64,000 nucleotides of DNA from Rhodobacteraceae bacterium CCMM004 (GTDB lineage Bacteria > Pseudomonadota > Alphaproteobacteria > Rhodobacterales > Rhodobacteraceae), in the NCBI GenBank assembly GCA_004005435.1, contig RZWH01000001.1, positions 682,001-746,000 of the forward strand, given 5' to 3'. Positions 33,253 to 42,396 of the stretch are shown here, piece by piece. Below the pieces are notes generated by a model. The model had not been told where the DNA came from, did no database searches, and worked only from the letters and a program-made list of their open reading frames with translations. The position numbers and the translations under genes are program-made. Position 1 is the first letter of the stretch. Each line of letters begins with the position of its first letter.

Positions 33253-35721
33253 ATGCAGCTTCCCGACGCCTTCGAGTCCTGGTTCGCCGCGCGCGGATGG
33301 GCCCCTCACCCGCACCAGCAGGCAATGCTGGAGCGAGCCGGCCTGCCGGCGCTCCTCCTCATCGCGCCCACCGGGGGGGGAAAGACGCTCGCGGGGTTCC
33401 TGCCGACGCTGGTGGACCTGGCCCGCGACCCGCGGCCGGGGCTGCACACGCTCTACGTCTCGCCGCTCAAGGCGCTGGCGGCCGACATCCGCCGCAACCT
33501 CGGCACCCCCATCGCCGAAATGGGCTTGGCCATCCGCGTCGAGGACCGCACCGGCGACACCTCGCCCACGCAGAAAAAGCGCCAGCGCGCCGACCCGCCG
33601 CATATCCTGCTGACGACGCCCGAGAGCCTGGCGCTGCTGACCAGCTACGAGGACTCCGCGCGCACCTTCGCCGGGGTGCAGCGGGTGGTGGTGGACGAGA
33701 TCCATGCGCTGGCAGAGTCGAAACGCGGCGACCAGCTGATGCTTGCCCTGTCGCGGCTTCAGGCGCTGGTGCCGGGGGTGCGCCGCGTCGGCCTGTCGGC
33801 CACGGTGGAGGATCCTGCGGCCATCGCCCGGTTCCTCGCCCGGCACCCCGATCCGTGCGAGATCCTGACCGCCGATCCCGGCCCCGACCCCGACATCGCC
33901 ATGTTGCAGACCGAGCTGCCGCCGCCGTGGTCGGGGGGCGGCGCGGCCTACGCCATCCCCGAAGTGATGGAGGCGGTGCGGCGCCACAACACCACGCTGA
34001 TCTTTCACAACACCCGGGCGCAGGCCGAGATCTTCTTTCACAACCTCTGGCTTGCCAACGACGAGGGGCTGGCCATCGGCATCCACCACGGCAGTCTGGC
34101 GCGCGAGCAGCGCCAGAAGGTCGAGGCGGCGATGGCGGCGGGGACCCTTCGCGCCATCGTCTGCACCGGCACGCTGGACCTCGGCATCGACTGGGGCGAC
34201 GTGGACCTGATCATCCAGATCGGCGCGCCGAAGAACGTCAAGCGTCTGGTCCAGCGCATCGGCCGCGCCAACCACCGTTACAACGCGCCGTCCAAGGCGC
34301 TGCTGGTCCCGGCCAACCGGTTCGAGATCGTGGAGTGCGTCGCCGCGCTGGAGGCGGTGCACGACCGCGATCTCGACGGCGACCCGCGCGGCCCCGGCCC
34401 CCGCGACGTGCTGTGCCAGCACATGCTGATCCGCGCCGCCTCGGGCCCGTTCGACGCCGACGCGCTCTATGCCGAGGTGATGACCGCCGGGCCCTACGCA
34501 GCGCTGGCGCGCGACCGTTTCGATGCGTGCCTCGACTTCGTCGCGACGGGGGGGTACGCGCTGCGCGCCTACGACCGCTGGCAGCGGCTCAAGCAGGGCG
34601 AGGACGGGCTCTGGCATCTGCGCGACCCCCGCGCCGCCCAGCGCATCCGCCAGAACATCGGCACGATCATGGACACCGACCTGCTGAAGGTGCGGCTGAG
34701 GAATCGCATGGGCGGCACCCCGCTGGGCGAGGTCGAGGAGGGGTTCGCCGCGACCCTGACCCCCGGCGACACATTCCTGATCGGCGGGCAGGTGGTGCGC
34801 TACGAGGGCCTGCGCGAGATGACGGTGGAGGTGACGCGCCGCGCCGACAAGGAGCCGCGGATCGCGACCTTCATGGGGACCAAGTTCGCCACCTCGACCC
34901 AGCTCAGCCACCGGATCCTCCAGATGTTCCGGCAGGAGGACTGGCCCGCCCTGCCCGACCACACGCGCCAGTGGCTGCACTTGCAACGCGCGCGGTCCAG
35001 GCTGCCCCAGGCCGACCGCCTGCTGGTCGAGAGCTTTCCCCACGACGGCCGCGCCCACACCTGTGTCTACGGCTTTGCGGGCCGGAACGCGATGCAGACG
35101 CTTGGCCTGCTGGTGACGGCGCGGATGGAGGCGCTGGGGCTGCACCCCATGGGCTTTGTCGCGTCGGACTATGCCGTGCTGATCTGGGGGCTGGACATGG
35201 TGGAGGATCCCGGCGCCCTCTTCGACGGCGACGACCTGCGCGAGGGGTTCGAGACCTGGCTCGCGGGCAACGCGGTGATGAAACGGACGTTCAAGCAGTC
35301 GGCGGTGATCGCGGGCCTGATCGACCGCGTGACGCGCGGCCAGCGCAAATCCGGGCGGCAGGCGACGTTCTCGTCGGACATCCTGTATGACACCCTGCAC
35401 CGCTACGACCCGGACCATGTGCTGATGCAGATCACGCGCGAGGAGGCGCTGAAGGGCCTCGTGGACTTCGGCCGGATCGAGGAGATGCTGGCGCGGACGC
35501 GGGGCCGCATCGACCACGTGACGCTCGACCGGGTGACGCCGCTGGCTGCACCCCTGTTCCTGGAGGTGGGCCGCGTGCCGGTGGACGGCGCCGCGACCGA
35601 GCGGCTCTTGGCCGACGAGGCCGAGCGGCTGATGGCCGAGGTGGGGCTCGACGCCGGACCGGAGGCGCGCGGGCGCCCCTGGTCGGTGGGGCCGTTCGGC
35701 TATGGCGTGCGGCCGGGCTGA
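33253..35721 (+). CDS. Lhr-like DEXH-box DNA helicase (ligase-associated type)
   Basis: An 822-residue superfamily 2 helicase of the Lhr family, in particular the bacterial group named ligase-associated DNA damage response DEXH helicase. Q-motif and Walker A: HPHQQAMLERAG and LLIAPTGGGKTLAGFLPTL; motif II is VVVDEIHALAES; motif III GLSATVEDP; motif VI QRIGRANHRYNAP. The C-terminal winged-helix and Lhr-specific domains fill residues ~420-820. It should unwind DNA with 3'-5' polarity during repair. In many genomes its gene is beside a ligase, a phosphoesterase and an exonuclease; none is visible here. Confidence 0.9.
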   Translation: MQLPDAFESWFAARGWAPHPHQQAMLERAGLPALLLIAPTGGGKTLAGFLPTLVDLARDPRPGLHTLYVSPLKALAADIRRNLGTPIAEMGLAIRVEDRTGDTSPTQKKRQRADPPHILLTTPESLALLTSYEDSARTFAGVQRVVVDEIHALAESKRGDQLMLALSRLQALVPGVRRVGLSATVEDPAAIARFLARHPDPCEILTADPGPDPDIAMLQTELPPPWSGGGAAYAIPEVMEAVRRHNTTLIFHNTRAQAEIFFHNLWLANDEGLAIGIHHGSLAREQRQKVEAAMAAGTLRAIVCTGTLDLGIDWGDVDLIIQIGAPKNVKRLVQRIGRANHRYNAPSKALLVPANRFEIVECVAALEAVHDRDLDGDPRGPGPRDVLCQHMLIRAASGPFDADALYAEVMTAGPYAALARDRFDACLDFVATGGYALRAYDRWQRLKQGEDGLWHLRDPRAAQRIRQNIGTIMDTDLLKVRLRNRMGGTPLGEVEEGFAATLTPGDTFLIGGQVVRYEGLREMTVEVTRRADKEPRIATFMGTKFATSTQLSHRILQMFRQEDWPALPDHTRQWLHLQRARSRLPQADRLLVESFPHDGRAHTCVYGFAGRNAMQTLGLLVTARMEALGLHPMGFVASDYAVLIWGLDMVEDPGALFDGDDLREGFETWLAGNAVMKRTFKQSAVIAGLIDRVTRGQRKSGRQATFSSDILYDTLHRYDPDHVLMQITREEALKGLVDFGRIEEMLARTRGRIDHVTLDRVTPLAAPLFLEVGRVPVDGAATERLLADEAERLMAEVGLDAGPEARGRPWSVGPFGYGVRPG

Positions 35722-35789
35722 GATCGCGGCGGAACACGACCCCGCCCAGGGTGGTTGCCTAGGCTCCAGCGCCAGAACGGAGAGGTCCC

Positions 35790-37085
35790 ATGGGCGAGCG
35801 TTACGACACCGTTGTGATCGGCGGCGGATCCGGGGGACTGGCCTATGCCAAGGCGGCGGCCCGCAACGGCGCCACGGTCGCGTTGATCGAGCGCGACGCC
35901 CTGGGCGGAACCTGCGTCAACCGAGGCTGCGTGCCCAAGAAACTCCTGTGGAAGACGGCCCACCACGTGCAGGAGGCTCGCCGCGCCGGGGCCGATGCGC
36001 GCGTGGATTTCGCCGCGCTCCAGGATCGGATCGGGGACAAGATCGCGGGGATCCGCGACGGGTTCGTCGACGACCTGGCGGAGGCGGGCGTCGATCTGAT
36101 CCGCGGCACGGCGGCCGTCTCGGGACCCGACGACGTAGAGGTGGACGGCCGGACCCTGGCCGCCGGGCGGCTTGTGCTGGCCAACGGGGCGCGGCCGGCC
36201 GAGGCCGGCATGGCCGGCGAGGCGCTGACCGACACGTCGCAGGACGTGCTGTCCTGGCGGTCCGTGCCCGAGAGCATCGTGATCCTGGGCGGCGGCTATA
36301 TCGGCTGCGAGTTCGCGGCGATCTTTGCCGCCCTGGGCGCGCGCGTCACCGTGGTGGACCCCAGCGACCGCCTGCTGACTCAGTTCGACGCCGACGCCGT
36401 GGCGGTGGCGACCGCAGCGCTGGAGCGGCAGGGGATCGTGGTGATCCTGGGACGAACCCCCGAGGCGGTGTCCGAGACGGGGGCGGAGCGGGCAGTGCGG
36501 CTGGACGACGGCCGGACCCTGACCGCCGCGCGGGTGGTCCAGGCGGTGGGCCGCACCCCCAATGTCGACGCCCTGGGCCCGATCTCTGCGCGGCTGGAGA
36601 CGGCGGACAGCGGCGCTCTGGCCATCGGCGACCGCTTCGACACCTCGCTCGACCGGGTCCATGCCATCGGCGACGCGGCCGACCGTCTGCCGCTGACCCC
36701 GGTGGCCACGCGCGATGGCGAGACGTTGGCCGCGATGCTCTTCGGCGACGGGGGCGAGGCGGTGGACTTGGGGCTGGTGGCCTCGGCGGCCTTCACCCTC
36801 CCGCCCATGGCGCAGGTCGGCTCATTCGACGGCGACACGGTCGACACGTCCACGGGCGCGCCGCTGGAGGCGGGCGTCCTGGGCGGCGAAGAGATGCGCG
36901 AGGAGACCCAGTTTCACAAGCTCTGCCGCCGCGACGGCCGGCTCGCCGGGGTGGCCCTGGTCGGCGAGGCCGCGCCGGAACTGATCGCGCCCTTTGCCGC
37001 GCTGGTCGGTGCGGGGGTGCGGGATCTGTCCAACGCCACCGGTGTCCACCCGTCCTTTGCCGAAGAGATGCTTGGCCGATCCTAG
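35790..37085 (+). CDS. Pyridine nucleotide-disulfide oxidoreductase (glutathione reductase-like)
   Basis: A 431-residue class I flavoprotein disulfide reductase. FAD site: YDTVVIGGGSGGLAYAKAAA. The redox disulfide lies in LGGTCVNRGCVPKKLLWKTA (Cys near 45 and 50). The NAD(P) site is ILGGGYIGCEFAAIFAALGA, and TSLDRVHAIGDAAD is the second FAD contact. The C-terminal GVHPSFAEEML supplies the His-Glu base, with Ser replacing the usual Thr in HPT. It could reduce glutathione, mycothiol-like or lipoyl substrates; which one is not decidable. GAGAGG precedes the ATG. Confidence 0.85.
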   Translation: MGERYDTVVIGGGSGGLAYAKAAARNGATVALIERDALGGTCVNRGCVPKKLLWKTAHHVQEARRAGADARVDFAALQDRIGDKIAGIRDGFVDDLAEAGVDLIRGTAAVSGPDDVEVDGRTLAAGRLVLANGARPAEAGMAGEALTDTSQDVLSWRSVPESIVILGGGYIGCEFAAIFAALGARVTVVDPSDRLLTQFDADAVAVATAALERQGIVVILGRTPEAVSETGAERAVRLDDGRTLTAARVVQAVGRTPNVDALGPISARLETADSGALAIGDRFDTSLDRVHAIGDAADRLPLTPVATRDGETLAAMLFGDGGEAVDLGLVASAAFTLPPMAQVGSFDGDTVDTSTGAPLEAGVLGGEEMREETQFHKLCRRDGRLAGVALVGEAAPELIAPFAALVGAGVRDLSNATGVHPSFAEEMLGRS

Positions 37086-37219
37086 AGCGGACTGCGGCTG
37101 GCGCAAAACGCCCCCATTCGAACAGGAGGCGGCGGCCGGTGGGGGCGTGACGGCAACGCCCGGCGTGCCGCAGGGCGTGGGCTTGGGCGCTGCGCGACGC
37201 CGGTCGTCCGCATCCTGCT
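37086..37219. repeat. Convergent intergenic region with possible remnant of the dispersed element
   Basis: Between the convergent reductase and response regulator genes. acgccccca at 37108-37116 is inverted as tgggggcgt at 37140-37148. From about 37138 the sequence (gtgggggcgtgacgg, then cccggcgtgcc and gcgtgggcttgggcg) can be aligned with the right part of the 121-bp element copy 2 (ggggcgggacggcgctgccc and following). It is a weak match and may be chance in GC-rich DNA. Confidence 0.35.
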
Positions 37220-37570
37220 CTAAGTGCGAGCGGTTCCCCCCGCGGCCAGCACCGCCCCAATGGCGCTGCGGCGAAACGGCTTGGACATGTGCAGGGCGCC
37301 CATGGCTTCCAGAAATTCAGGGCGCAGGTCGTAGCCGGTGATCAGAACGAGCTGGCAACCGGTGGCGCGCAGCCGCTCGATGATCTCGGACGAATCGCTG
37401 TCGCCGAGATTCCAGTCTAGAAACGCATGGGTGTATGCGTGTTGGTCGCAGAGGCGGTGGGCGGTTTCGAGCGTATGAGCCAGGTCCACGTCCTCGACCC
37501 CCATGCTCTGTAATTCGGATTCCAGGTCAAGAGCGACCAGTACCTCGTCCTCCAGGATCAGAATGCGCAA
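37220..37570 (-). CDS. Single-domain response regulator
   Basis: A 116-residue receiver domain with no output domain. The acidic pocket is LEDEVLVALDLE, the phosphorylated Asp is in HAFLDWNLGDSDS and the conserved Lys in MSKPFRRSA. The only start that fits the domain is a TTG at 37570 (LRILILEDEV), preceded by AAGGGGAAGACAGGA; this makes it overlap the 3' end of the kinase gene by 44 bp. Being coupled to the upstream HWE/HisKA_2-type kinase, it is its likely phosphate acceptor; it must pass the signal on by protein contact or act as a phosphate sink. Confidence 0.82.
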   Translation of the reverse strand: MRILILEDEVLVALDLESELQSMGVEDVDLAHTLETAHRLCDQHAYTHAFLDWNLGDSDSSEIIERLRATGCQLVLITGYDLRPEFLEAMGALHMSKPFRRSAIGAVLAAGGTART

Positions 37571-40500
37571 TCCTGTCTTCCCCTTCGTCTGCGACCGTTT
37601 CCAATGCGTTGAACGGCACGGTGATGGCGTATCTAGCGCCTCCTTCGGCAAAGTCTCGCCGAACCGTGCCCGATAGAGATTGTTCAATCGTGGCGCGAAT
37701 CAGGGTCGAGCCGAAGCCCTTGCCGGTGGCCTCCGGCGGCACCTCGGGGCCGCCGCTCTCTTCCCAATCGAGAAGGAGGGTGAGGCCCTGGCCGCGGTCC
37801 TCCAGCCGCCACGACACGTCCACCCGTCCGCCCTTGGCGGACAGAGATCCGTATTTCGCCGCATTGGTCGCCATCTCGTGGATGGCCATGGACAGAGCCA
37901 CCGCCGCCCGCGATCCGACCTGGATCTTGGGTCCCTTGAGCGTGCAGACGTCCTCGCCGTAGACGGACGGCAGTTCGGCGCGCAGCAACTCTTCCAGCGC
38001 GACGAAGCGCCAGTCCTGGGCCGATAACAGGTTGTTGGTCTGGGCCATGGATTGGATGCGGTCCGACAACCGCTCCAGCGCCACCGCCGGCGGCTTGTCC
38101 GATCGCTGGGCCTGGCGGGTCAGCGCCAGGACGTTGGCCAGCACGTTCTTCACACGGTGCTGCAACTCGTACATCAACTGGCGCAGGTGCTCGTCCCGCT
38201 GCCGCGTCTCGGTGATGTCCTCGAAGACAAAGCCGACGGCCACCACCTCGCCATCGCGGGTGTAGGGATGCCAGTCGGTCATGAAGACCCGCGGTTCGCC
38301 CGGCCGGGCCGCCGTCTCGCCAATGATCTCGACGTCGTGGCGCCCCTCGCCGGTCTCGAAGACCTGTGCGATCACCGGCGCGATCAGCTCGGCGATGTGG
38401 GGCACGACGTCGCTCACTTGCCGCCCGACGATGGCGTCGGGGGGCTGACCATAGACCTCGGCCAGCCGCCGGTTCAGCCGCAAGTAGGTCATGTCGCGGT
38501 CCACCAGACCCATCGCAACCGGGGTCTGGGCATAGATGCGCTCGATCTCTTCCAGCCGATTCTCGGCGTCTTGGTTGGCGTCTTCGAGTCGCGACACGGC
38601 CGAGGTGAGGTCGGTGACGTCGGTGAGCACGATCACCACGCCTTTGATCTCGTCGTCCAGGGTCCGGTAGGGGATCATCCGCAGGAGGAACACGCGGCCG
38701 GTCTCGTCCTGCTCGACGGTCGCGTCGAACGGCTCCAGCGTGCGCAGAACCTCGTCGGCCGCCCGCCCCAGTTCGATGTCGTCGAGGCGGGTGCGAATGT
38801 CGCCGATCACCCGGCCCTTGTCGGCGTCCGACAGGCGCAGGACGCGCGCCGCCTCGGGGGTAAAGCTGCGCATCCTCAGATTCTGATCCAGGAACATGGT
38901 GGCGATGCGCGTGCTTTCGAGCAGGTTGCGGATGTCGTCGTTGGCCTCGGCCAGCGCGTCGATCTTGGTCTTCAACTCGTCGTTGATGGTCGACAGCTCT
39001 TCGTTGGCCGACTGCAACTCCTCGTTCATCGACATCATTTCTTCGTTGGAGCTCTTCAGCTCCTCGTTCGACGTCTCCAGCTCTTCGATGGTGGTGCGCA
39101 GAACCTGGCGGCTCTCGCTGAGTTCGTCCTCCAGTTCGCGGATGCGCATGTCGTCGGTGAACTGGGTGATCTCGACGTCTTCGTCGCCGTCCTGGTCGAC
39201 ACGCGCCTCGCTGGTATCCTGGAACACGATCAGGCGCATCTGCCGGCCGATGGGCTCGCAGCTCACGTCGATCATGAAGACCTGGCCGTCGACCTCCAGA
39301 GGCACGTCGCGCTTGACCAGCCGCCGGGCCTCGCCCCCGTCGCTGCCCAGAACCGCCCGCAGGGCCGAGCGCAGGCCGTCCTTGGCCAGGTCCAAGAGCT
39401 TCATCGACGGCTTGCCGCCAGAGAACTCCAGGTAGCGGCCGGTGCGGCCCGACGAATAGACCACGCTGCCCGCCCGGTCGATCAGGACAAAGGGCGGGGC
39501 ATAGCGCTCGACCACGCGGCGGCGCACCAGCTCTTCGTCGACGGCCTGGGGCATGGCCCGGGCGGCGGTGGCGGTGTCACGCCGCCCCGGCGTGCGACGG
39601 CGCAGATCGATGGGCAGGCTGAGCGGCTGCGACCGCATCGACCCCTTGCGATAGAGGCGCCACGGCCCGTCGACCGTGCGGAACAGCTCATCGTGCCCCG
39701 CCAGATTCTCGGACGGGCCGAGGAACAGGTAGCCCCCCTTACGCAGCGCGTAGTGGAACACCGGGATCACCCGGCCCTGCAACTCGGCCTCGAAGTAGAT
39801 CAACAGGTTGCGGCACGAGATCAGGTCGAGCCGCGAAAACGGCGGATCCTTGATCACGCTGTGTTCGGAGAACCGCACCATGTCGCGGATCCGCGGCGTC
39901 AGGCGATAGCCCTTTTCCTCGCCGATGAAGTAGCGGTCCAGCAACTCGGGCGGCACGTCGCCGACGGCCGAGGGCGGATAGATGGCATCGCGCCCGATGG
40001 ACAGCATCGTCTGGTCGATGTCGGTGGCGAAGATGCTGATCGAGGGCGGCGTCTCGACCCGGTCCAGCATCTCGGCCAGCAGGATCGCGATGGAATACGC
40101 CTCTTCACCGCTGGAGCAGGCGGGGACCCAGATGCGCACCGTCTCGTTGGCGCCGCGGCCCTCCAGAATGTCGGGCAGCACCTTGGACCGCAGCGCCTGG
40201 AACGCCTCGGGGTCGCGAAAGAAACTGGTGACGTTGATCAACAGATCGCGGAACAGCAGATGTCCCTCGTCGCCGTTGGTCATCAGGTGCTTGATGTACT
40301 CCGAACGGTCGCTCAGCCCGACCACCTGCATCCGCCGGGCGATCCGGCGCTGCACCGTCGAGGGCTTGTAGTTGTTGAAGTCGTGGCCGGTGCGATAGCG
40401 CACCGCGTCGCTGACCCGACTGAGGAACGTCTCTTCGATCTTGTCGCCCAGCCCCAACGCACCGCGGCTGGCGGAAAAATAGTTGGCCAGGTTGCGCGGC

Positions 40501-41099
40501 ATCTCGTCGGCGCTAAGGATCAGGTCGACCAGGCCGGTCGATACCGCGCTGTTGGGCATCCCGTCGTACTTCGCCTCGGACGGGCTCTGCGCCACGGTCA
40601 GGCCGCCGGCCTCCTTGACCATGCGGAGGCCCTCGGAGCCGTCCGCGCCGGTGCCCGACAGCACCACGCAGGCGGCGTTCACCGTCTGGTCCGTGGCCAG
40701 CGAGGCAAAGAAGGTGTCGATGGGCCGCCGCTGACCGCGCGGCTGAACGAACTCGCGCAAGCGCAGAACGCCGTCCTCGATCCGCAGCTCGCGATTCGGC
40801 GGCAGGAGGTAGACGGTGTCGGGCGCCACGGTCATGCCGTCGGTGATGGCATTCACCGGCAGCTTGGTCCGCCGGGACAGCAACTCGGGCAACATGCTTT
40901 CGTGATTGGGGTCGAGATGCTGCACCAGAACATAGGCCAGACCGGCCGACGGATCGGCCGCGCCCAAGAACTCCTGAAACGCCTCAAGCCCGCCCGCCGA
41001 GGCGCCGACACCGACGATCGGACACGACGCGACGGCCCCGCCCAACTCGGGCTTGTCGGGGACCAGACTGTCGGTATGGACTGGCGAGACGTCTTCCAT
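37527..41099 (-). CDS. CheB-CheR-PAS-histidine kinase fusion protein
   Basis: A 1190-residue multi-domain signalling protein. Residues ~25-215: CheB methylesterase-like domain (GVGASAGGLEAFQEF, LVQHLDPNHESMLPEL, LSGTGADGSEG with the Ser-His-Asp residues). Residues ~235-500: CheR methyltransferase (NVTSFFRDPEAFQALR; WVPACSSGEEAYSIA). A coiled coil (~650-740, repeated SNEEL/MNEEL units) leads to two or three PAS domains, then a HisKA_2 dimerisation domain (LMYELQHRVKNVLANVLALT) and an ATPase domain (IHEMATNAAKYGSLSAKGGR, GKGFGSTLI). Start MEDVSP at 41099 follows AAAAAGGTTCCG; an in-frame ATG at 41186 has no such site. Divergent from the Crp/Fnr gene. Confidence 0.92.
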   Translation of the reverse strand: MEDVSPVHTDSLVPDKPELGGAVASCPIVGVGASAGGLEAFQEFLGAADPSAGLAYVLVQHLDPNHESMLPELLSRRTKLPVNAITDGMTVAPDTVYLLPPNRELRIEDGVLRLREFVQPRGQRRPIDTFFASLATDQTVNAACVVLSGTGADGSEGLRMVKEAGGLTVAQSPSEAKYDGMPNSAVSTGLVDLILSADEMPRNLANYFSASRGALGLGDKIEETFLSRVSDAVRYRTGHDFNNYKPSTVQRRIARRMQVVGLSDRSEYIKHLMTNGDEGHLLFRDLLINVTSFFRDPEAFQALRSKVLPDILEGRGANETVRIWVPACSSGEEAYSIAILLAEMLDRVETPPSISIFATDIDQTMLSIGRDAIYPPSAVGDVPPELLDRYFIGEEKGYRLTPRIRDMVRFSEHSVIKDPPFSRLDLISCRNLLIYFEAELQGRVIPVFHYALRKGGYLFLGPSENLAGHDELFRTVDGPWRLYRKGSMRSQPLSLPIDLRRRTPGRRDTATAARAMPQAVDEELVRRRVVERYAPPFVLIDRAGSVVYSSGRTGRYLEFSGGKPSMKLLDLAKDGLRSALRAVLGSDGGEARRLVKRDVPLEVDGQVFMIDVSCEPIGRQMRLIVFQDTSEARVDQDGDEDVEITQFTDDMRIRELEDELSESRQVLRTTIEELETSNEELKSSNEEMMSMNEELQSANEELSTINDELKTKIDALAEANDDIRNLLESTRIATMFLDQNLRMRSFTPEAARVLRLSDADKGRVIGDIRTRLDDIELGRAADEVLRTLEPFDATVEQDETGRVFLLRMIPYRTLDDEIKGVVIVLTDVTDLTSAVSRLEDANQDAENRLEEIERIYAQTPVAMGLVDRDMTYLRLNRRLAEVYGQPPDAIVGRQVSDVVPHIAELIAPVIAQVFETGEGRHDVEIIGETAARPGEPRVFMTDWHPYTRDGEVVAVGFVFEDITETRQRDEHLRQLMYELQHRVKNVLANVLALTRQAQRSDKPPAVALERLSDRIQSMAQTNNLLSAQDWRFVALEELLRAELPSVYGEDVCTLKGPKIQVGSRAAVALSMAIHEMATNAAKYGSLSAKGGRVDVSWRLEDRGQGLTLLLDWEESGGPEVPPEATGKGFGSTLIRATIEQSLSGTVRRDFAEGGARYAITVPFNALETVADEGEDRIAHSDPGGRGTGRS

Positions 41100-41203
41100 C
41101 GGAACCTTTTTGGGCAAAGCGCGATTATGGGTATTGGGGCACGTGTTTGCGAGGTTTGACCAGAGAAAAGCAGGTCGAATCCTCAACCAGTTTAACGACC
41201 ATG

Positions 41204-41226
41204 TCCCCCGACGTAGTGTCGGGGGA
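41204..41226. promoter_or_regulatory. Hairpin/operator in kinase-Crp divergent region
   Basis: tcccccgac (41204-41212) is inverted as gtcggggga (41218-41226) with loop gtagt. It lies in the 186-bp interval between the divergent kinase and Crp/Fnr genes, 60 bp before the latter's ATG. It could be an operator or a leader hairpin; there is no U tract on either side. Confidence 0.45.
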
Positions 41227-41285
41227 ACCCGTGCGCATGTTTGGCGTTACACTGTAAATTCACCTTAACACGCTTTGTGACCAAC

Positions 41286-42026
41286 ATGCCTGACAAAAGT
41301 TGCCTGGTGTCCCGGCTGAGCCGGTTCGTAGATCTCTCGGAGGGCGAAATGGCCTTCGTCGCGCGAATGGAGCGCAACGAGCGGTTCGTTTCATCCGGCC
41401 AGGCGCTGCACGAGATCGGCGACCCGGTGCAGAACCTCTACGTGCTGAAATACGGCTGGGCGGTGGTGCGCAGCGCCGAGGTGCGCGGGCGGTCGCAGAT
41501 TCTGCGAATCTACCTCCCGGGAGAGGTCATCGGCCTGGCCGAGGTCGGGCGGGGCGAGGCGCTGCATCGGCTGGTGATGCAGACCGACGGCACGGTCTGC
41601 CCGTTCCCGCGCACCGCCATCGCCGAGATGTTCAAGGAGGCCCCGCGGCTGTCCGCGCTCCTGACTTCGATCAGCAGCCTCGATCAGCTCTCGCTGCGTC
41701 AAAGGGTCGTGGCGCTGAGTCGAATGACCGCCGAGCATCGGATGATCGAGTTCCTCATCACGCTGCGCGACCGTCTGGACATCGCGCGGGTGGGCAACAA
41801 CAACCGCTTTCAACTGCCCTTCAGCCAGAGCGAGATCGGCGATTTCCTGGGCCTCACCCCGGTCTACGTGAACAAACTCATGCGCAAGCTGCGCGAGGAG
41901 GGGCGGATCGAGGTCGACCGCCCCTATGTCCGCATCCTCGATCGCGAAGGAATGGAGCGGCAGGTGGGTTACAGCCGCATCTTCGACAGCATCGACACCT
42001 CCTGGTTCCCCCCCGCCGCGGCGTAA
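41286..42026 (+). CDS. Crp/Fnr-family transcription regulator
   Basis: A 246-residue regulator with an N-terminal cyclic-nucleotide-binding-like sensor domain (about 20-140; IGDPVQNLYVLKYGWAVVRS, LRIYLPGEVIGLAEV) and a C-terminal HTH_Crp domain in which QLPFSQSEIGDFLGLTPVYV contains the recognition helix. No Fnr-type cysteine cluster is present, so it does not sense oxygen through Fe-S. Start at 41286 (MPDKSC) is preferred over an in-frame TTG at 41241. It is divergent from the CheB-CheR kinase, suggesting the two belong to the same stress or light response circuit, which is inference. Confidence 0.87.
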   Translation: MPDKSCLVSRLSRFVDLSEGEMAFVARMERNERFVSSGQALHEIGDPVQNLYVLKYGWAVVRSAEVRGRSQILRIYLPGEVIGLAEVGRGEALHRLVMQTDGTVCPFPRTAIAEMFKEAPRLSALLTSISSLDQLSLRQRVVALSRMTAEHRMIEFLITLRDRLDIARVGNNNRFQLPFSQSEIGDFLGLTPVYVNKLMRKLREEGRIEVDRPYVRILDREGMERQVGYSRIFDSIDTSWFPPAAA

Positions 42027-42396
42027 GCGGGCGCGCCGCCGCGACCGGACCGCATTGCATGGGCTCAGCGAGGAGGGCAGCGCCGTCCCGCCGGGGCGCG
42101 GTCGGGCAGCGCGTGGCAGGGACATCAGCACCCACGCCGCGGCGGCCGGACCGTCCGCGCCAGAAGCGCCGCCCCCAGGCGGGGGCGGGACGGCGCTGCC
42201 CGGGGGTGCCCGCCGGGCAGGACGTGGGGGCTGGGCGGAGTGCGCCGATGGCGAGCCGCAAAAGATCGGAGACCGGAAGCGTCGGCGCAACTTTCGGCGG
42301 CGGCCCGCTGCGCCTTTCGGGGTTGCAGGTCCGTGCCGAGACACGAGGGCAGCGCCGCCGCATCGGGCCTGGGCGTGGCCGGTCGCTCAGGTATCG
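42027..42396. other. Intergenic interval with repeat copy 2, otherwise empty
   Basis: The 370 bp between convergent genes hold the dispersed element at 42075-42240. The remaining ~155 bp up to the MORN protein stop at 42397 have no gene or terminator that I can support, though gagggcagcgccg recurs once more at about 42347. Confidence 0.5.
42075..42240. repeat. Dispersed inverted-repeat element, copy 2
   Basis: cagcgccgtcccg at 42078-42090 is inverted as cgggacggcgctg at 42186-42198. The outer span (121 bp) equals that of copy 1 at 3721-3841, 38 kb away. The copies also share gagggcagcgccgtcccgcc, ggggcg, a central gca-c-cacg, agcgccgcccc and the rightward extension ending gacgtggggg/gcgtgggg. 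Both copies sit between genes. Confidence 0.7.

Noticed and set aside
29577-33254. 1225-aa minus-strand open frame
   Set aside because: Spans the AAA ATPase, GT-C-like gene and cpaA in a different frame; composition is Arg/Gly-rich shadow coding, no motif.
38052-41159. 1035-aa plus-strand open frame
   Set aside because: Runs opposite the CheB-CheR kinase, which has full domain support; the open frame is the high-GC shadow, with His/Arg/Gln-rich composition and no domains.
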